Source: Anastatus disparis (Eukaryota; Arthropoda; Insecta; Hymenoptera; Eupelmidae). From it: a DNA stretch of 64,000 nt. A program made the position numbers and the translations under genes. The stretch is from NCBI GenBank assembly GCA_017163975.1, contig JAFFSR010000229.1, positions 14,340,001 through 14,404,000 of the forward strand, given 5' to 3'. Each line of letters starts with the position of its first letter. Within the stretch, counting starts at the first letter, position 1. Below are positions 1-12,222 of this stretch, piece after piece. The notes beneath the pieces were generated by a model, which searched no databases, had not been told where the DNA came from, and saw only the letters and a list, made by a program, of their open reading frames with translations.

Positions 1-2195
1 GAAATAAAAGCTAAGTTCAAGATTATACGAAAGCTATTCATTACTCCTACTGATATATTCTCTTTAGTAAACAATTTTTTCTAGTGCGTTTGAGCAAAAA
101 ACTTGTGAAACTAAATATATAAAACAAAACATTATTTAAATGATTACATAATAACAGTGAGTTTTTTAAATATCTCTAAATACATAATTTTCTTATACTC
201 TCAACTACAGTTGTAAAAACATCAAGTTAAAAATAAAAATAATGATTTGTTAAGAAAAAAAAAAAGTTCGTAAAACCTAGGCCGAGGCCTTCACCTTAAT
301 TTTTGTTTCCTTTTTTTAACCATTAAAAAGAAATTTTAATTACAGGTATACTGTTTTTCTTGCCATTTTTTTTCTTTCCTGCACAATTACGGTTTCAACA
401 AATCTATAAATTAAAAATAAATTTTATTTTATTAGCCTTTGGAAATATTTATAAACAGTATTTATTTGCCGCTGATAAACGAGTGTTTATGTTATTTCCA
501 ACTATATTATGGTAAATTATCAGTTTTCGAAAAAGCAATCTACTTTATTATAAAAATAATATTTATTACTGTTGCAGTTAATATTAGAAAAGCTAATAAA
601 ATAAAGTCTAAAGAGTAATTAAAAGTACGTTACTTTTATTCCAGCAGCTCTATTTCTCAAGTACGAAGTCAACAATTGCACAAGCGGATAAAAATGTTTT
701 CCGATGTATACCCATCTCGTCAAACGGTACCGATGTCAAATTCCTGCCACACATTTTATACCGGCGAGAGAGAAAGAAAAAAACGTCTATAAAAATAAGC
801 TTTTGCAAATACCTAGGTCGAGGTCTTTTATTCCGATCTAGACCGGATGCCCTTGCTTCTTGCGGCGGGAAATGAAAAAGGCTGATTTAAACGCTTCTGC
901 GTCTATAGCAAATGAGAAAAAAAAGAAGTTTTCTTTATGCTGTCTTGGGAAAAGTGTGTGTAGATATATATATATACGTGGCTTGGTGCTGCTATACGCG
1001 AGAGAAAGAATGCACGGGACAAGGACGTGGCATCCTTGTTACTGTTTTCTTCCGTTGAAAGACGCAAGACTCGAACGGATGCGAGAGAACGCTGTACTTA
1101 ATATGTCTAGCCTCTTGAGCAATTGTATACATTCACAGGAGAAACGATGGCAATTTTATTTTATTTTTTTTTCAAATTTTTAAACTCATTCAATACATTG
1201 GGTTAACTTTACATATCTTCAAATAAGTTATAATAAAAAAATTAACGTTTTCAATGTATTAGATTGGTTATTGTTTTTTAAATATTGAGGTGCACGACTT
1301 CGACGATACTATCAATGCAAATTTTCTTTTCTACGTTTATCTATCCAGTAGCAAAGGTTTAATTTATTTTAGTGTTTGAGTTTTGATTCGATATGGTGAA
1401 ACAAGACTTCGGCGATTTTATCAAAGCGAATTTACTCTTTATTTATTATTACGTGATGTTGCAAAAAGTGTAGAAAAAAAATAATAATAATGAAACTTTG
1501 TTGTCTTTACATTATCGTTATTGCATCAAATTTAATAATTAAAAGATCAATCTCACAGCATAAAAACAAAAACGATTATGTGTAAAAGTTAATGCAAGCA
1601 ATGAAAGAGAACTAGAGGTGTATTTTGTAAATCATCGCAATAATCGTACAACAAACATAATCTAACCTTATTAAAAAATAAAAAACACAAATCTCTGGGA
1701 TAAAATGTTAAATTATACGATAATATTAATTCATTATGCGAATATGAATAAAAAAGTAACATTGTAAAACATATCGAATTTCTATATCTACAATAAAATA
1801 ATAAAAAAAGCATAACAAAATGAAAAAAAACTAAAGAAAATGCTAGAAATTAATAAGGAATAAACTAGCATGAATCATAATATCAGCAGCGAAGCATGTC
1901 ACCGTTGGTATTATATGGCAATATAATCCCAAGATAAATGAAAACGATCTGAGAACGATAAAAACTGTGAAAAGCGTTTTCTCTCCCCCGCGTTAGCGCA
2001 CATAAAGACTTTCGTTAATTAACCCGACAACGCCCATGTGTATATGTAGTCGATACAAATCGTATCGATTACATCGACATAAAAGCTATGTCAGCTGTAT
2101 ATACATAAGTATCTAACGATTTATATGCGTATAGGTGAGAAACTTTTAACTCGAGGTCACGTTATGGTTATTTAGCTTAGAAAAAGAATTGCCGT

Positions 2196-2197
<2 letters not shown>
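1..2197. other. AT-rich non-coding stretch
   Basis: No supportable gene. The only open frame of note (860-1183, plus) is a chance frame with a low-complexity C-terminus. The segment holds two similar 17-bp words (275-291 and 811-827), described separately. A patch of more balanced composition lies at about 650-1100. The rest is A/T-rich simple sequence. Whether it is intergenic or intronic cannot be told from sequence alone. Confidence 0.6.
275..827 (+). repeat. Pair of near-identical 17-bp words 520 bp apart
   Basis: The word ACCTAGGCCGAGGCCTT at 275-291 recurs as ACCTAGGTCGAGGTCTT at 811-827. The two copies differ only by two C/T changes. Both are GC-rich islands in AT-rich surroundings and contain the CCTAGG palindrome. 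Flanking sequence on either side is not obviously similar, so this may be two sites of one binding motif, the remnant of an old repeat, or coincidence. Confidence 0.45.

Positions 2198-2244
<47 letters not shown>
2198..2244 (+). repeat. (GT)n microsatellite
   Basis: An uninterrupted GT dinucleotide tract of about 47 bp (some 23 units), preceded by GCCGTTA and followed by TCGCTGGATG. It is the longest perfect dinucleotide repeat in the window and is likely to be length-variable. Alternating purine-pyrimidine tracts of this type can adopt left-handed DNA, but there is no evidence of function here. Confidence 0.97.
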
Positions 2245-2245
<1 letters not shown>

Positions 2246-3462
2246 CGCTGGATGCTTAAGAGAAAACTGTGACAGAAACAATTAACGTTTACTCAGCCGA
2301 GCTAAATACTTTGGCGGTTTTCTGACTCTTTTTTTTTCGTCCTGTGAACGTGCGTCTTTAACGATCTATTTCATCTGAACTTTGTATAGGCAATGCTTTT
2401 TTTTTTTGTTTCTTGCGTAGCGTGGGATGCTTTTGTTTAAATTTTATGTGTCGAGGAAGAAAACAGTTAGTTATTAGAAGACTTTTTTCAGGGAGATAAT
2501 TTTCTTATTTTTAGATAGAAAATGTATATGTTAACTTATAGAAATTTTGAAACTCTAGGTATTAATTTAATTAAATTACTTAACTGAAATCAAGATTTAT
2601 AAAGTCATTAACGTTAAATAAATCGCCATGAAAACTTGATAAATAAAATTTATTGATAGTTTATAAATCAACTGCACGATGAAAAAATAGTTTTGATTTT
2701 CTAGTTTAATGTATAGTTGAAATAAATCTGACATCCTTTGAAACGTACTCGACATGCATGCTCGCTTAGTGCGTTGACACGCTAACGTGTCGATCAATCG
2801 AACAAAGGAAATATCGTAATCCGTTCTCTTTTGAACTTGCTCGCGTATAGATTCTTTCATGTGAGCCGACGTTAAACATTACACGTAAGTGCGATCAAAG
2901 CTACGTCGGATGATTATATCGGCTGTATATGTTCGCGCTTTAGACCTTTTCAATTAGATAGTACATCACAAAGAATAAATGGAGCGTTAGTCGATGCTTG
3001 AGCAGTACTGCCTAGCGATTCTTTTATACGAACATTTGAATCTATTGATTAACTGCTGTACTTTGATATGAACATTTCTCTTCTTATGGAATTTTTCTTA
3101 TAGGCCTTAACGCTGCCTTTGAAAATATCTAAAGTTCATTTAAAGTTTTTTCAAGCATATTATGAAAAATTATTAAGTCGATACTTCAATGTTTATGGCC
3201 GGCAGAATAAATAATGCGTACAATAGAAAAGCATTGAGGAAAAGAAATTTCAATGGACTAGCTTAGACTTTTTTATGGATTTAAATTAATATTATAATTA
3301 TAATTCAATCGTCTAATAAATTTTATAAGAAATAGAATTTGTGTACGGAGTTGAGAGTCAACAATTGCGTAAGATCATAATTTTAATACTAAAACTTTCG
3401 CTTCCTCTTGGCGCGGATTTTTTCTAGAAAGGGTAGTTACTTTGTCGACGGTAAAAAAATTT

Positions 3463-3480
3463 AAAAAAAAAAAAAAAAAA
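3463..3480 (+). repeat. Poly(A) tract of 18
   Basis: A run of 18 A, preceded by a shorter A-rich stretch and followed by CACTACACACC. It could be the tail of an old retroposed sequence on the plus strand. However, no tRNA head, SINE body or target-site duplication is visible upstream, so it is recorded only as a homopolymer. Confidence 0.9.
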
Positions 3481-6400
3481 CACTACACACCAGTACGGCA
3501 AAATTATATTCAAGCTTTTTCTACTGTCCGATTATATTCTGAATTTGCTACTTATGCAGGAATAACTTTCAAACTTAAAGTTGTTTATTATTATTGACGG
3601 TGAGAGTTTCCTTATTCTTGTAAACAAAAAAAAATATGTTCAATTTTATCCTTTGTTTATTAACAAAAGCTACAGATGAGTACTAATCGTTACGTTTAAA
3701 ATTTTTATTAACTTTAAACTTGGTTACATCAGTACAACAATTTAACATTTAATTTTATGATCCCAAAATTTGACCTCTTTTAAATTTATTACTTAAAATC
3801 TATTTCGTAATTCATTAAGACTGTCTATAGTCTAAACAATAAAATAGAATTCAACCTCTTTCTTTTTATTGTCTTGACTCTTTGTCATTACTTTTATCGA
3901 CGCTGATATAAACGTGTAATTGTACAGATATATATCCTGCGTGACTTGAGATCCTTGGCACGCATAAGCGCCGCTGTGGCATTCCACCCACGCGCTAATT
4001 CCATTGATTAGCATTATTATTTTCCTATCATAATTTCTGGACACAAAGTGAGAATTTTATTTTTTTTATATCTTTTTTACCTTAAATTTTGAAGGTATAA
4101 CTGGAATAAATTCGAAAAATTTATAAACATTAAATGAAGATTAATTTTTTATTTATTACCGGTATTTAAAACAGCATTTTGTTTTTTTGTTGAAATATTT
4201 ATAGGCTGTGATATAAGAATCTGTTGAGAATAAAATCGAATAATTTATTTGTCTTTTTATAATTGTAATCTATGCACGGAATGTAAGACGTACTGATAAA
4301 TGTAATAATATAATAAGAATTCTTCGAGGATTGCATTTAATTTATTTTTTTTTTTATGTAATACGCATATTATGCATGTAAAATTTATTTTTAATCTTTC
4401 CATATATGACATGTAAATATTTATTGAAAATGTAATTAGCAATGAAACATCATTTTTTTTTTGCAAATATTTGCGAAAGAGAAAGAGTAAAAATTGTTAA
4501 TATTTGTAAACTCTGTGTTATATAATATTTTAATGAAAATTTATTAAAAATTTTAATATTAAAATGATTAAAAAGTGGAGCAGAAATTTCGTAAATGCTC
4601 TTAAGTTATACTTATTGAAAGATGCAGCGTTAAAATTTCTTTCAAATTTTTAATTAGAAACTTCTTTATGAGCATCATTATTTTATTGACTTCATTGATT
4701 TTTTTAAACCTTTTTATTCGCTTTTATAAATCCGTTAATTCACGGTTTTGTTATTTTTTTTAAATTTAAAGTCCTCCTGTGCTTACGCAATCTTTATATA
4801 CGAACGACAAAGTTTCCCTAAACCAATGCTCTTTTTTTTTCGTTCCATAGCATCGTTTACTTTCTTTCAATTAGAATGAAATCGAACTGCTTTGACTACT
4901 ATTATCGCAATAGCTAATCGAAAAAAAAAGCGGTGAATGGCAAGGTGAAAGCATTTAAGGATGTGACCGTTTGACAGTTGGCGTAATTTATATGCAAGCA
5001 AACTCCCAGGGCGTTTTCTTAGGGAAATGTCACATGTGTGCATGTGTATGCGCTGCACAAAGTAATGTTTGTTAAACTCCGAATTAACGTTAAATTACTA
5101 TTCAAACTTTCCCTGTAATTGGACATTTTTTCGTTTCTTTAACATAGATTTTCTTTGGGGCTTAAAAAATATTTAATCTCCAGTGAATCTTATTTTAAAG
5201 GAATCGAGAAAAAGATACGTACAAAGTAGTCGTGCAATAATAATTATTTTAAACAGATGTTCAATACATTGGTGGAAAAAAAAGGGAACACATGTTCAAG
5301 TGAATTTACATTGAATATATTCTTAGATTTATTTTAATTATCCTTTACGTAAGCAATAACATATGCAAAATTAATGAATCTGTGTTGTTGTTCGCAAAAT
5401 AGTTAAATACGTAATGTCAATTGTATTTTAGATGTGCATTAAAATACGTTTAATATAATACGTAAATTTATGAATTTGTTATTATTTCAAAATTATTATT
5501 GCATTTGTATTTATTTATGCCAAAATATATTGGTGAAATAAAATAACATAAATTTATATAATGCACATTATAAATTTGTAAAATTCTAAATTCAATTAAA
5601 CAATTTTACAAGTTTAAAATTACGTTCAAATTCCTTTGCGTAATGAAAAGTTCTTTGATTGATTGTCGAATATTAACTCTTTAAGAAATAAAGGATATAC
5701 TTGAAAATTTAAACAGAAGGCAATGCGCTTACGCAACTTGATAAATCGTCAATGCAATTCGACTCGTCCTGATAACCTTTTGCTTGCTGTGCGCCCATTG
5801 AGATTTCTCGATTCTCAATTGTATTTATTGTACTTAAATTTCGAATAAACGCATTGATATTTATTTGAATACATGTGCAGTATACATAACGCTACAACTG
5901 TAATGTTGCATGCAAAGAATGAAATTCTTACACAATATAAACTAAATCTTGTTCAAAAGAAGTAGAGTTAATTGCAACGATGAAAAAAATTTTTAAAATG
6001 CTCGAGCGTTTGTTAAGAAAAAGTGCGTATACGATGATTGCTCAATAAGCTTATTTCAATGCTCAAAAAGAAACACAGACTCATCCATAACAAAAAAAAA
6101 AATTCATGCTGAAACATATTTTGTTATGTAGGTGGGCGTATTATATAGATATTACGTAAAAAACGTAGAAGACGATCCCTTTTTAAATTTGAAAAATATA
6201 TTTCCTCGTCGCTGGACATTGATGGAACGGTAAGCAGTTTGGCTCTCGTAAGATATTTTCAGTCGATATATATTTCATCCGTTAGAGTCAGGAAGCGTTG
6301 ATTTTCTTTCACCGAGGAGCAATTTGTATTTCGAAATTTTTCTTCTCGACAAAACTCATTTCCTACGAGCGCCATTTCAATAGAAACTATTAGATCTATA

Positions 6401-7799
6401 GCTTTTTGTGTTAATGGAAAATAAAAAAAAATCCACAAGGGGCACCGTCTGCGTATCCTGTAAGATTTAATCCCTGGATATCTGTTTCTTCATGAGAGGA
6501 GAAAGTGCTTTCTTTATGTACGTATGGAAATTATATATTGTGGGTGTAAATTCCGTCTTTGTCTTTTTTTTTTTTTCTCATTTTCAGTGCATCCATTATG
6601 CCTTTGCGGTATTCTCTACTCTTGTATAAGTGGATATTGTCACGATGAATTTTTATCGATTTCAATAGAAACTACGCTTATCGAATCTTTATATTTACAT
6701 TTCGAAATTTTCTTATTGCATTTCACGCTTAAAAGCTATGAAACTGAATTCAATATAAACATCAAATTGTTTTATAAAACTAATACGTAACTCGTTACGA
6801 AAAAGCAATAATTGTTTTGAAAATAATTTCGTTATGCGATTGAACGTTCTAATTTAGCATTGTTTGTTCAAAAGATGAAAATAAGAGCATTACAACTTAT
6901 TGTCTATTAGTAATAATAGTCTAGGAAGTTATGAATTACGTGAAGTGAAAATTTTTAATCTATATAGCAATATTTTTTAGTAATTTTGATTCCATTAGGA
7001 TAGCCACCTTACATCATTCAACAATCGACAGTTTTTCCTATGCGAGCACAATAATGCCAGGAGCGTATATGGCTAAAGAAAGCTCCGGAAGAAAGTTGAG
7101 GAAAACAATTTCAATCGATATATATATTTTTTTTTAACCATTCGGCGCGTGCATAACTTATCTAGAAAGCGCAGAAAAAAAGCCCGAGTTTACAATTGGA
7201 AAGCCTTTCTCGTAAAGCCTCATTTGATAATCTCCCCTAAAATAGAAGTTTAGAAAATTGAAGAACCGCAATGGAACGTAAAGCTTGCGGGTCTATTTTA
7301 TGCATCAGCTTAACAATCTCAATTGAAGTATCGGCTATAATTTCGATGCGCATAGTGAAAGTCGGAGATTGAATTTTATAAAAATATCAAAGAGATTATA
7401 AGGAAATTATAATGGTCGTTTGTTATACAGGCAAGAAGAAAAAAAGTTAAGTGGATATTTTTTTTTCTGCACTGCTATTGGAAGGATAATTTTGGGATCG
7501 CTTTTGTTTTAAGGTAGTAAATCTGATTCGAAGGTACAAGCTAAGAGGTCGATCTAATTATGATTTATTGAGAATTTTACTGCCTCTATCATGAAGTAAA
7601 GAAAAAAAGAGAAAAAAAAAGAAAACTGTTATGCAAGTTGTATTATACTCTGGTAGTTATGTTTTATATGTCTCGGGCATGTTCGTCTTGTTCTACCTAT
7701 GCCCAAGAAAATACTCCGGTTAATTAAAAATTTCTAAGCAAGTTTCTATTTGAAAGCAAATCAAAATCTTTTCAGAATAGTATTGTTAATTAAGATCAG

Positions 7800-7823
7800 A
7801 AATAATAATAATAATATTAATAA
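7800..7823 (+). repeat. (AAT)n trinucleotide tract
   Basis: Five to six AAT units ending in ATATTAATAA. A very similar but slightly longer tract ending in the same interruption lies at about 10304-10332. Simple AT-rich microsatellites of this form are common in insect intergenic DNA. Confidence 0.85.
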
Positions 7824-10303
7824 CAAGTCGTTACATTTTAAAGATCGATATAAAATGTGCAATCGTTTCCTTTCGAGAAAATTAAAATCAAATGAAAATC
7901 CTTTGAAATAAACGTGCATGTGATTACTTTCCGACACACCCAGCCGCCTACAAAGCTTCAAATCCAGTTATATAAACTGCGCTCCCTAAAAGGGATTATC
8001 AGTATCTTCCTTATTTTGCGATCTCATTTTTTCGATATTAATCACGACTCATTAGTATTTGATTACACGTGCCCCGAGGGTAGATCAATAATTTCCGTTC
8101 TCGCCGTTGGGTATATCGGTATACATGGGACTGGTTTGTCAGATTTCGAAGATAAGCGAATTCTAATCGTTAAAATAATTGCTAGCTTATTAAGTTTAAT
8201 AAATAGTTGATCATTCATAAAACTGATCATAATAATCATTCGTGGGTAGTTCCGATCCCAGAGCAGCTCATTAGCTAGTTATTAGTATTGCTGGAAGGAA
8301 GAAAGTTAAACGGAATAACCTGATACTTGTTGTTGCCGATTTTTTGTATACGAGTATATAAGTATATACGGAAAGGGTATACGCAAAGTGAGCAATAATT
8401 GTTTGTCACTTCGTATTGAATTTAATGTACCAACGATTTTTAAGGAGTGTAAGGTAAATCGATTTTAACGTATCGGATAGAAAGTAAGATCAATGTAATT
8501 AGCAATTCGTATTCTTTGAATTGATATCATACCCGTAAATGCTTTTAAAATATGGAATTTTAAAGCTTCGTTGTATTGCTTTGACCTGTAATTTATTGAT
8601 TATAATATGTTGTTTTTTACGTAATGTCAAAATTTTTTTTTTAAACGATACGCTCTTTGGTTTTTAGTTATGTTTTTATGGCTGTATACATATCGCTTTA
8701 ACGAAAAAAAAAGAAATCTTTGATCTCTTTTTTTATTGAATCACCTGTCACTTTTGATTTTATTATGGCACCACCAACTTTCTTTTGAATATTCACAATC
8801 TGCTCAGAACTGGATTCTTTTCATTTTCGATCTCGGTAAATGCGAAACTGAACGATCGTCATTTCTTTGACTTTTTTTTTTGCTTGTTGTTTTTTTTTTC
8901 CATATTTTTTTCATCTCTTATGGTTGGATTAATAAATTTATAGTGTATTTGAAGCGAAGAGAAGTAGAAACTTATGTAAATTTTCATAAAGTTTTTTCAG
9001 TGCATTCGGAAAGACGTATATGAAAATGTGTATTTTACGATTTCAAAGGAGGAATAATTACATCATTAATTAAGATCGCAGTTATGTTTTATTTATAGTT
9101 AGAAAAGACACATATTTTAATTACAAGTTATGCCTGTAACACAACTCGATAGTTTTATTTTTGTCTTCGTTTAAATAACCATTAGCACTTTTTGTCGGAA
9201 ACCGGCGTTTTAAAACAGTTGACATTTATAGTAAAAGCACTGATTATGAGACATATCTCAGAGCCGTATATATTATTTACATTAAAGATTGTAATTATGG
9301 TGAAGTTAAAATTAATGCGCGGGCATATAATTTGAATGTTTTACGCCTTCTGATGACACGTTAATGATTAAATTTCTATAATTATTTTGACATTTCGCTC
9401 AATTTATGAATATCAATTAATGGTATTTACTTAACTTTGATTTTAATTATTTCAAATTTAAGTGATCGAAAGTAAAAGTGATTCACCGTAAGCGTGATTT
9501 TTTTAAAGGTAAACATAGCGTAATCTTTGGATTTTAGAAAAATTTTATAGATTATTTTCTAAAACGCCAATAAATTATGTGCTTTCTACTTAAATTTTCC
9601 ACTGTTTGAACGTCGTTGACCTTTTTTACCGTACATCATTTTCGTTAAAAACCTTCTTTCTCTCGTTGCGTATGTTTTTTTTCTCTCCTTTAGAGGTCCA
9701 TCGCCTCAAAATCCGCACTTTCACATCTTGCGAAGATATGCTCGGTGTTTCTTCGAGCAGCTCGTTGGATTCCTGTTTTTAAAAGGAGCGCTATTTTTTT
9801 TATTTTCTCTTGTGGAATTCCGAAATTTTTTTTTGTGCGCGTATAATATGGACAGTCAATTTTTCGGGGTGTACGGCCTCGAAGTAAAGATTCGTTTGCG
9901 TGAAAGGTGAGGCTGTTATCAAGGTGATAGAAAGAACTTTTCTTCGAGATTTTTATAACAGGTTTAATAAGATAATTGCACGCACGGTATTGAATAATGA
10001 AAGGGATCAATTTTGTTTTTATTATTATTTTTTCTTTCGGCAATCAATACAATAATTTTTTCTTGAAAGCGATAAATTACGGACATAAATAAAAATTTTT
10101 ATAAAACGAAAATGAAGATACAGTGAAAGAAACTTAATCGTTCTAAGATTAATTGATTAATGAAATAAAGTAAAATTAATAAGAGTTTTTAATCTATTCA
10201 TAATATTAAAAAAAAAGTCTATTAAAATTGAATTCCTGCATCTAAAGAAATGTAATCGATTGATAAAACAGGAAATAAACTTATATCCAGTTTTTCAAAC
10301 GAT

Positions 10304-10332
10304 TATAATAATAATAATAATAATATTAATAA
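10304..10332 (+). repeat. (AAT)n trinucleotide tract
   Basis: About seven ATA/AAT units followed by ATATTAATAATTC. The terminal interruption matches that of the tract at about 7800. Both may have arisen by independent slippage. There is no similarity of the wider flanks that would indicate a duplicated segment. Confidence 0.85.
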
Positions 10333-11673
10333 TTCATTTAATGTACTTAAAGCTAATAATTACCTTCATATAGTTTGACAACTATTACTTAAGTGTAATA
10401 TATGAAAATTTTCAGAATTTCCTCTCGATTAGCATAACTTTTCTCATATAAAATGTAAACATTAAAATGGCTATGAAATATAATGTCAACACTAATAAAT
10501 TTTCATTAAATTCATTTTTAAATTTCCGGCATAATTAACGTTATAAAAGGTATAAAAAGTAAAAAAATTTACCGCTATTTAAATAAATTCTCCAAATATA
10601 CCGGCGTATAATTTCATATATTAAAGTAATATTCGAAAAAGATATTCTAAAATTGCCGTAGCTATCGGTTACAAAGTTATGCGGCAATTTTTTCGGCTTT
10701 TTTTTTTTGCATTCGATGCAACGGATATGATTTATTTTAATAGCGGTTAGGGAAAAATAAAAGACATCGTTAAAAAATATGAATTGTAAATCGCGTTCAT
10801 GTATACAATGTATATAGCTAGCGGGTTCGCGTGTGAATTTCGACACGGTTCATACACAAGAGAAGGTTATTATTTTGGAAAATTGGCTTATAGATAAGTG
10901 CAGATGTATCGAAAAATTAAAAACTTGCCGTGACGTCGGGGGGAGGGGGCAGGGAGGCCGATTATATACCTTTCTCTTTTCGTTATCACGCTGCGAATAT
11001 TTTAATTTCTTTGAAGAAAGTCACGATTTAATTGGCCATTTTTATGTAATTTTTTTTTCTTGTTTACCTTTTTTTTTTATTTTTAATTTATATGTACCGG
11101 GTCATAAAAGTGTAATATATGAAAATTGATTTTACTGTTGAGTAATTTAAGTGAATTTTTAGAAATTTATAATTGGCATCTTTTTTAATTTTGTTAAATA
11201 ATAAATAATAAAATTTATAAACAAACACTGCATGAAAAATTCTACACAAGTCCAAAGAAATAAAATTCTGCGCATTCTTGGTTTTTTAAATCACATAAAT
11301 TTTATATTTTTTTAATTCTATAATGTTACAATATTATAACTAAAACTATTAAATTTAAAATGCCAATTAAATAAAAAGAAAAAAGTACGCTTTCAATATT
11401 CCTGTCTATTAAAAATATACAGTATACTTAAACTTTTTTAAGCTACCCAATCCCACACTGAAATTAACAAGATCGTTCAATGTTAGATAAACGTGAACTC
11501 TTAATTCGAGCTTGCTCGTATATATCTCAAGAGTTAGCAGGTGGTAGTAGTAACAAAGCGCAAATCATCAAGTAGCTCTGAATGCTCCACTACCGGAAAT
11601 GATAGTCCATTCGTCATCGATTACACGGAGTGTTTCACGGCATTGCGGATAATATATGTTTTTACTTGTTTGC

Positions 11674-11674
<1 letters not shown>

Positions 11675-11713
<39 letters not shown>
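11675..11713 (+). repeat. (TA)n microsatellite
   Basis: A perfect TA dinucleotide tract of 39 bp, flanked by TGCG on the left and CGTGATAAC on the right. It is self-complementary and likely to be unstable in length. An apparent open frame that runs through it (11541-11750) is an artefact: TA repeats in this frame encode alternating Tyr and Ile. Confidence 0.97.
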
Positions 11714-11715
<2 letters not shown>

Positions 11716-12207
11716 TGATAACAAATTCACGCTATAAAGTGCGCGCGTGAAACGTTCTCACGCGAGAATGACATTGCATTAGCTTGCGGTTTTGAACTCC
11801 TAAGCTAATAATAATGATAAAAGCCAGACGACGATATTTATACGAGAGAGAAAGAGTTAACGTGTATAAATACGCGCACGCGCGCGTTTTAAAATTCTGT
11901 AGCATTGTAATAGGAGAGTAGGAGTCAATAAGAGGATGGATAAGAATGATGTAGGTAAAGAATATGTTATTGTTCTGACTACGGATTACTTCACCTTTTC
12001 ATTCTCGAGGTAAACTTTTAGAATGACGAGATATTTATTTGAAAATGAAAGCAATTTTTATTTATTAAAAAGATTATTTTACAAATCAACAAAAGTTTTT
12101 AAAGATCTGAAATTAAATAATTAATTTTTTTTCAAAGCCACCGCCGATGTTTTTTTTAAAAGATGAGCTTGAGCGAAGAAAATAAAACATGCAACAAATT
12201 TATAAAT

Positions 12208-12222
12208 ACACACACACACACA
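12208..12222 (+). repeat. Short (AC)n tract
   Basis: Seven AC units in an otherwise T- and A-rich region. It is minor and probably slippage-derived. Confidence 0.8.

Larger units (their letters stand above)
2245..11674. other. AT-rich non-coding stretch with simple repeats
   Basis: No supportable gene in about 9.4 kb. Short open frames (for example 7914-8210 plus and 9690-10043 minus) have no recognisable domain and sit in simple-sequence DNA. The stretch contains a poly(A) run (3463-3480) and two related (AAT)n tracts (about 7800-7823 and 10304-10332). A more complex patch lies at 7900-8400 and a G-rich run at about 10938-10955. I see no mobile element with intact ends and no tRNA-like A/B box pair here. 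Confidence 0.6.

Noticed and set aside
9690..10043. 117-codon minus-strand frame
   Set aside because: No domain; Lys/Ile-rich; an opposite-strand frame (9728-9910) is open through the same bases. Compositional accident.
11541..11750. 69-codon frame through the (TA)n tract
   Set aside because: Tyr-Ile alternation is encoded by the microsatellite; no biological protein.
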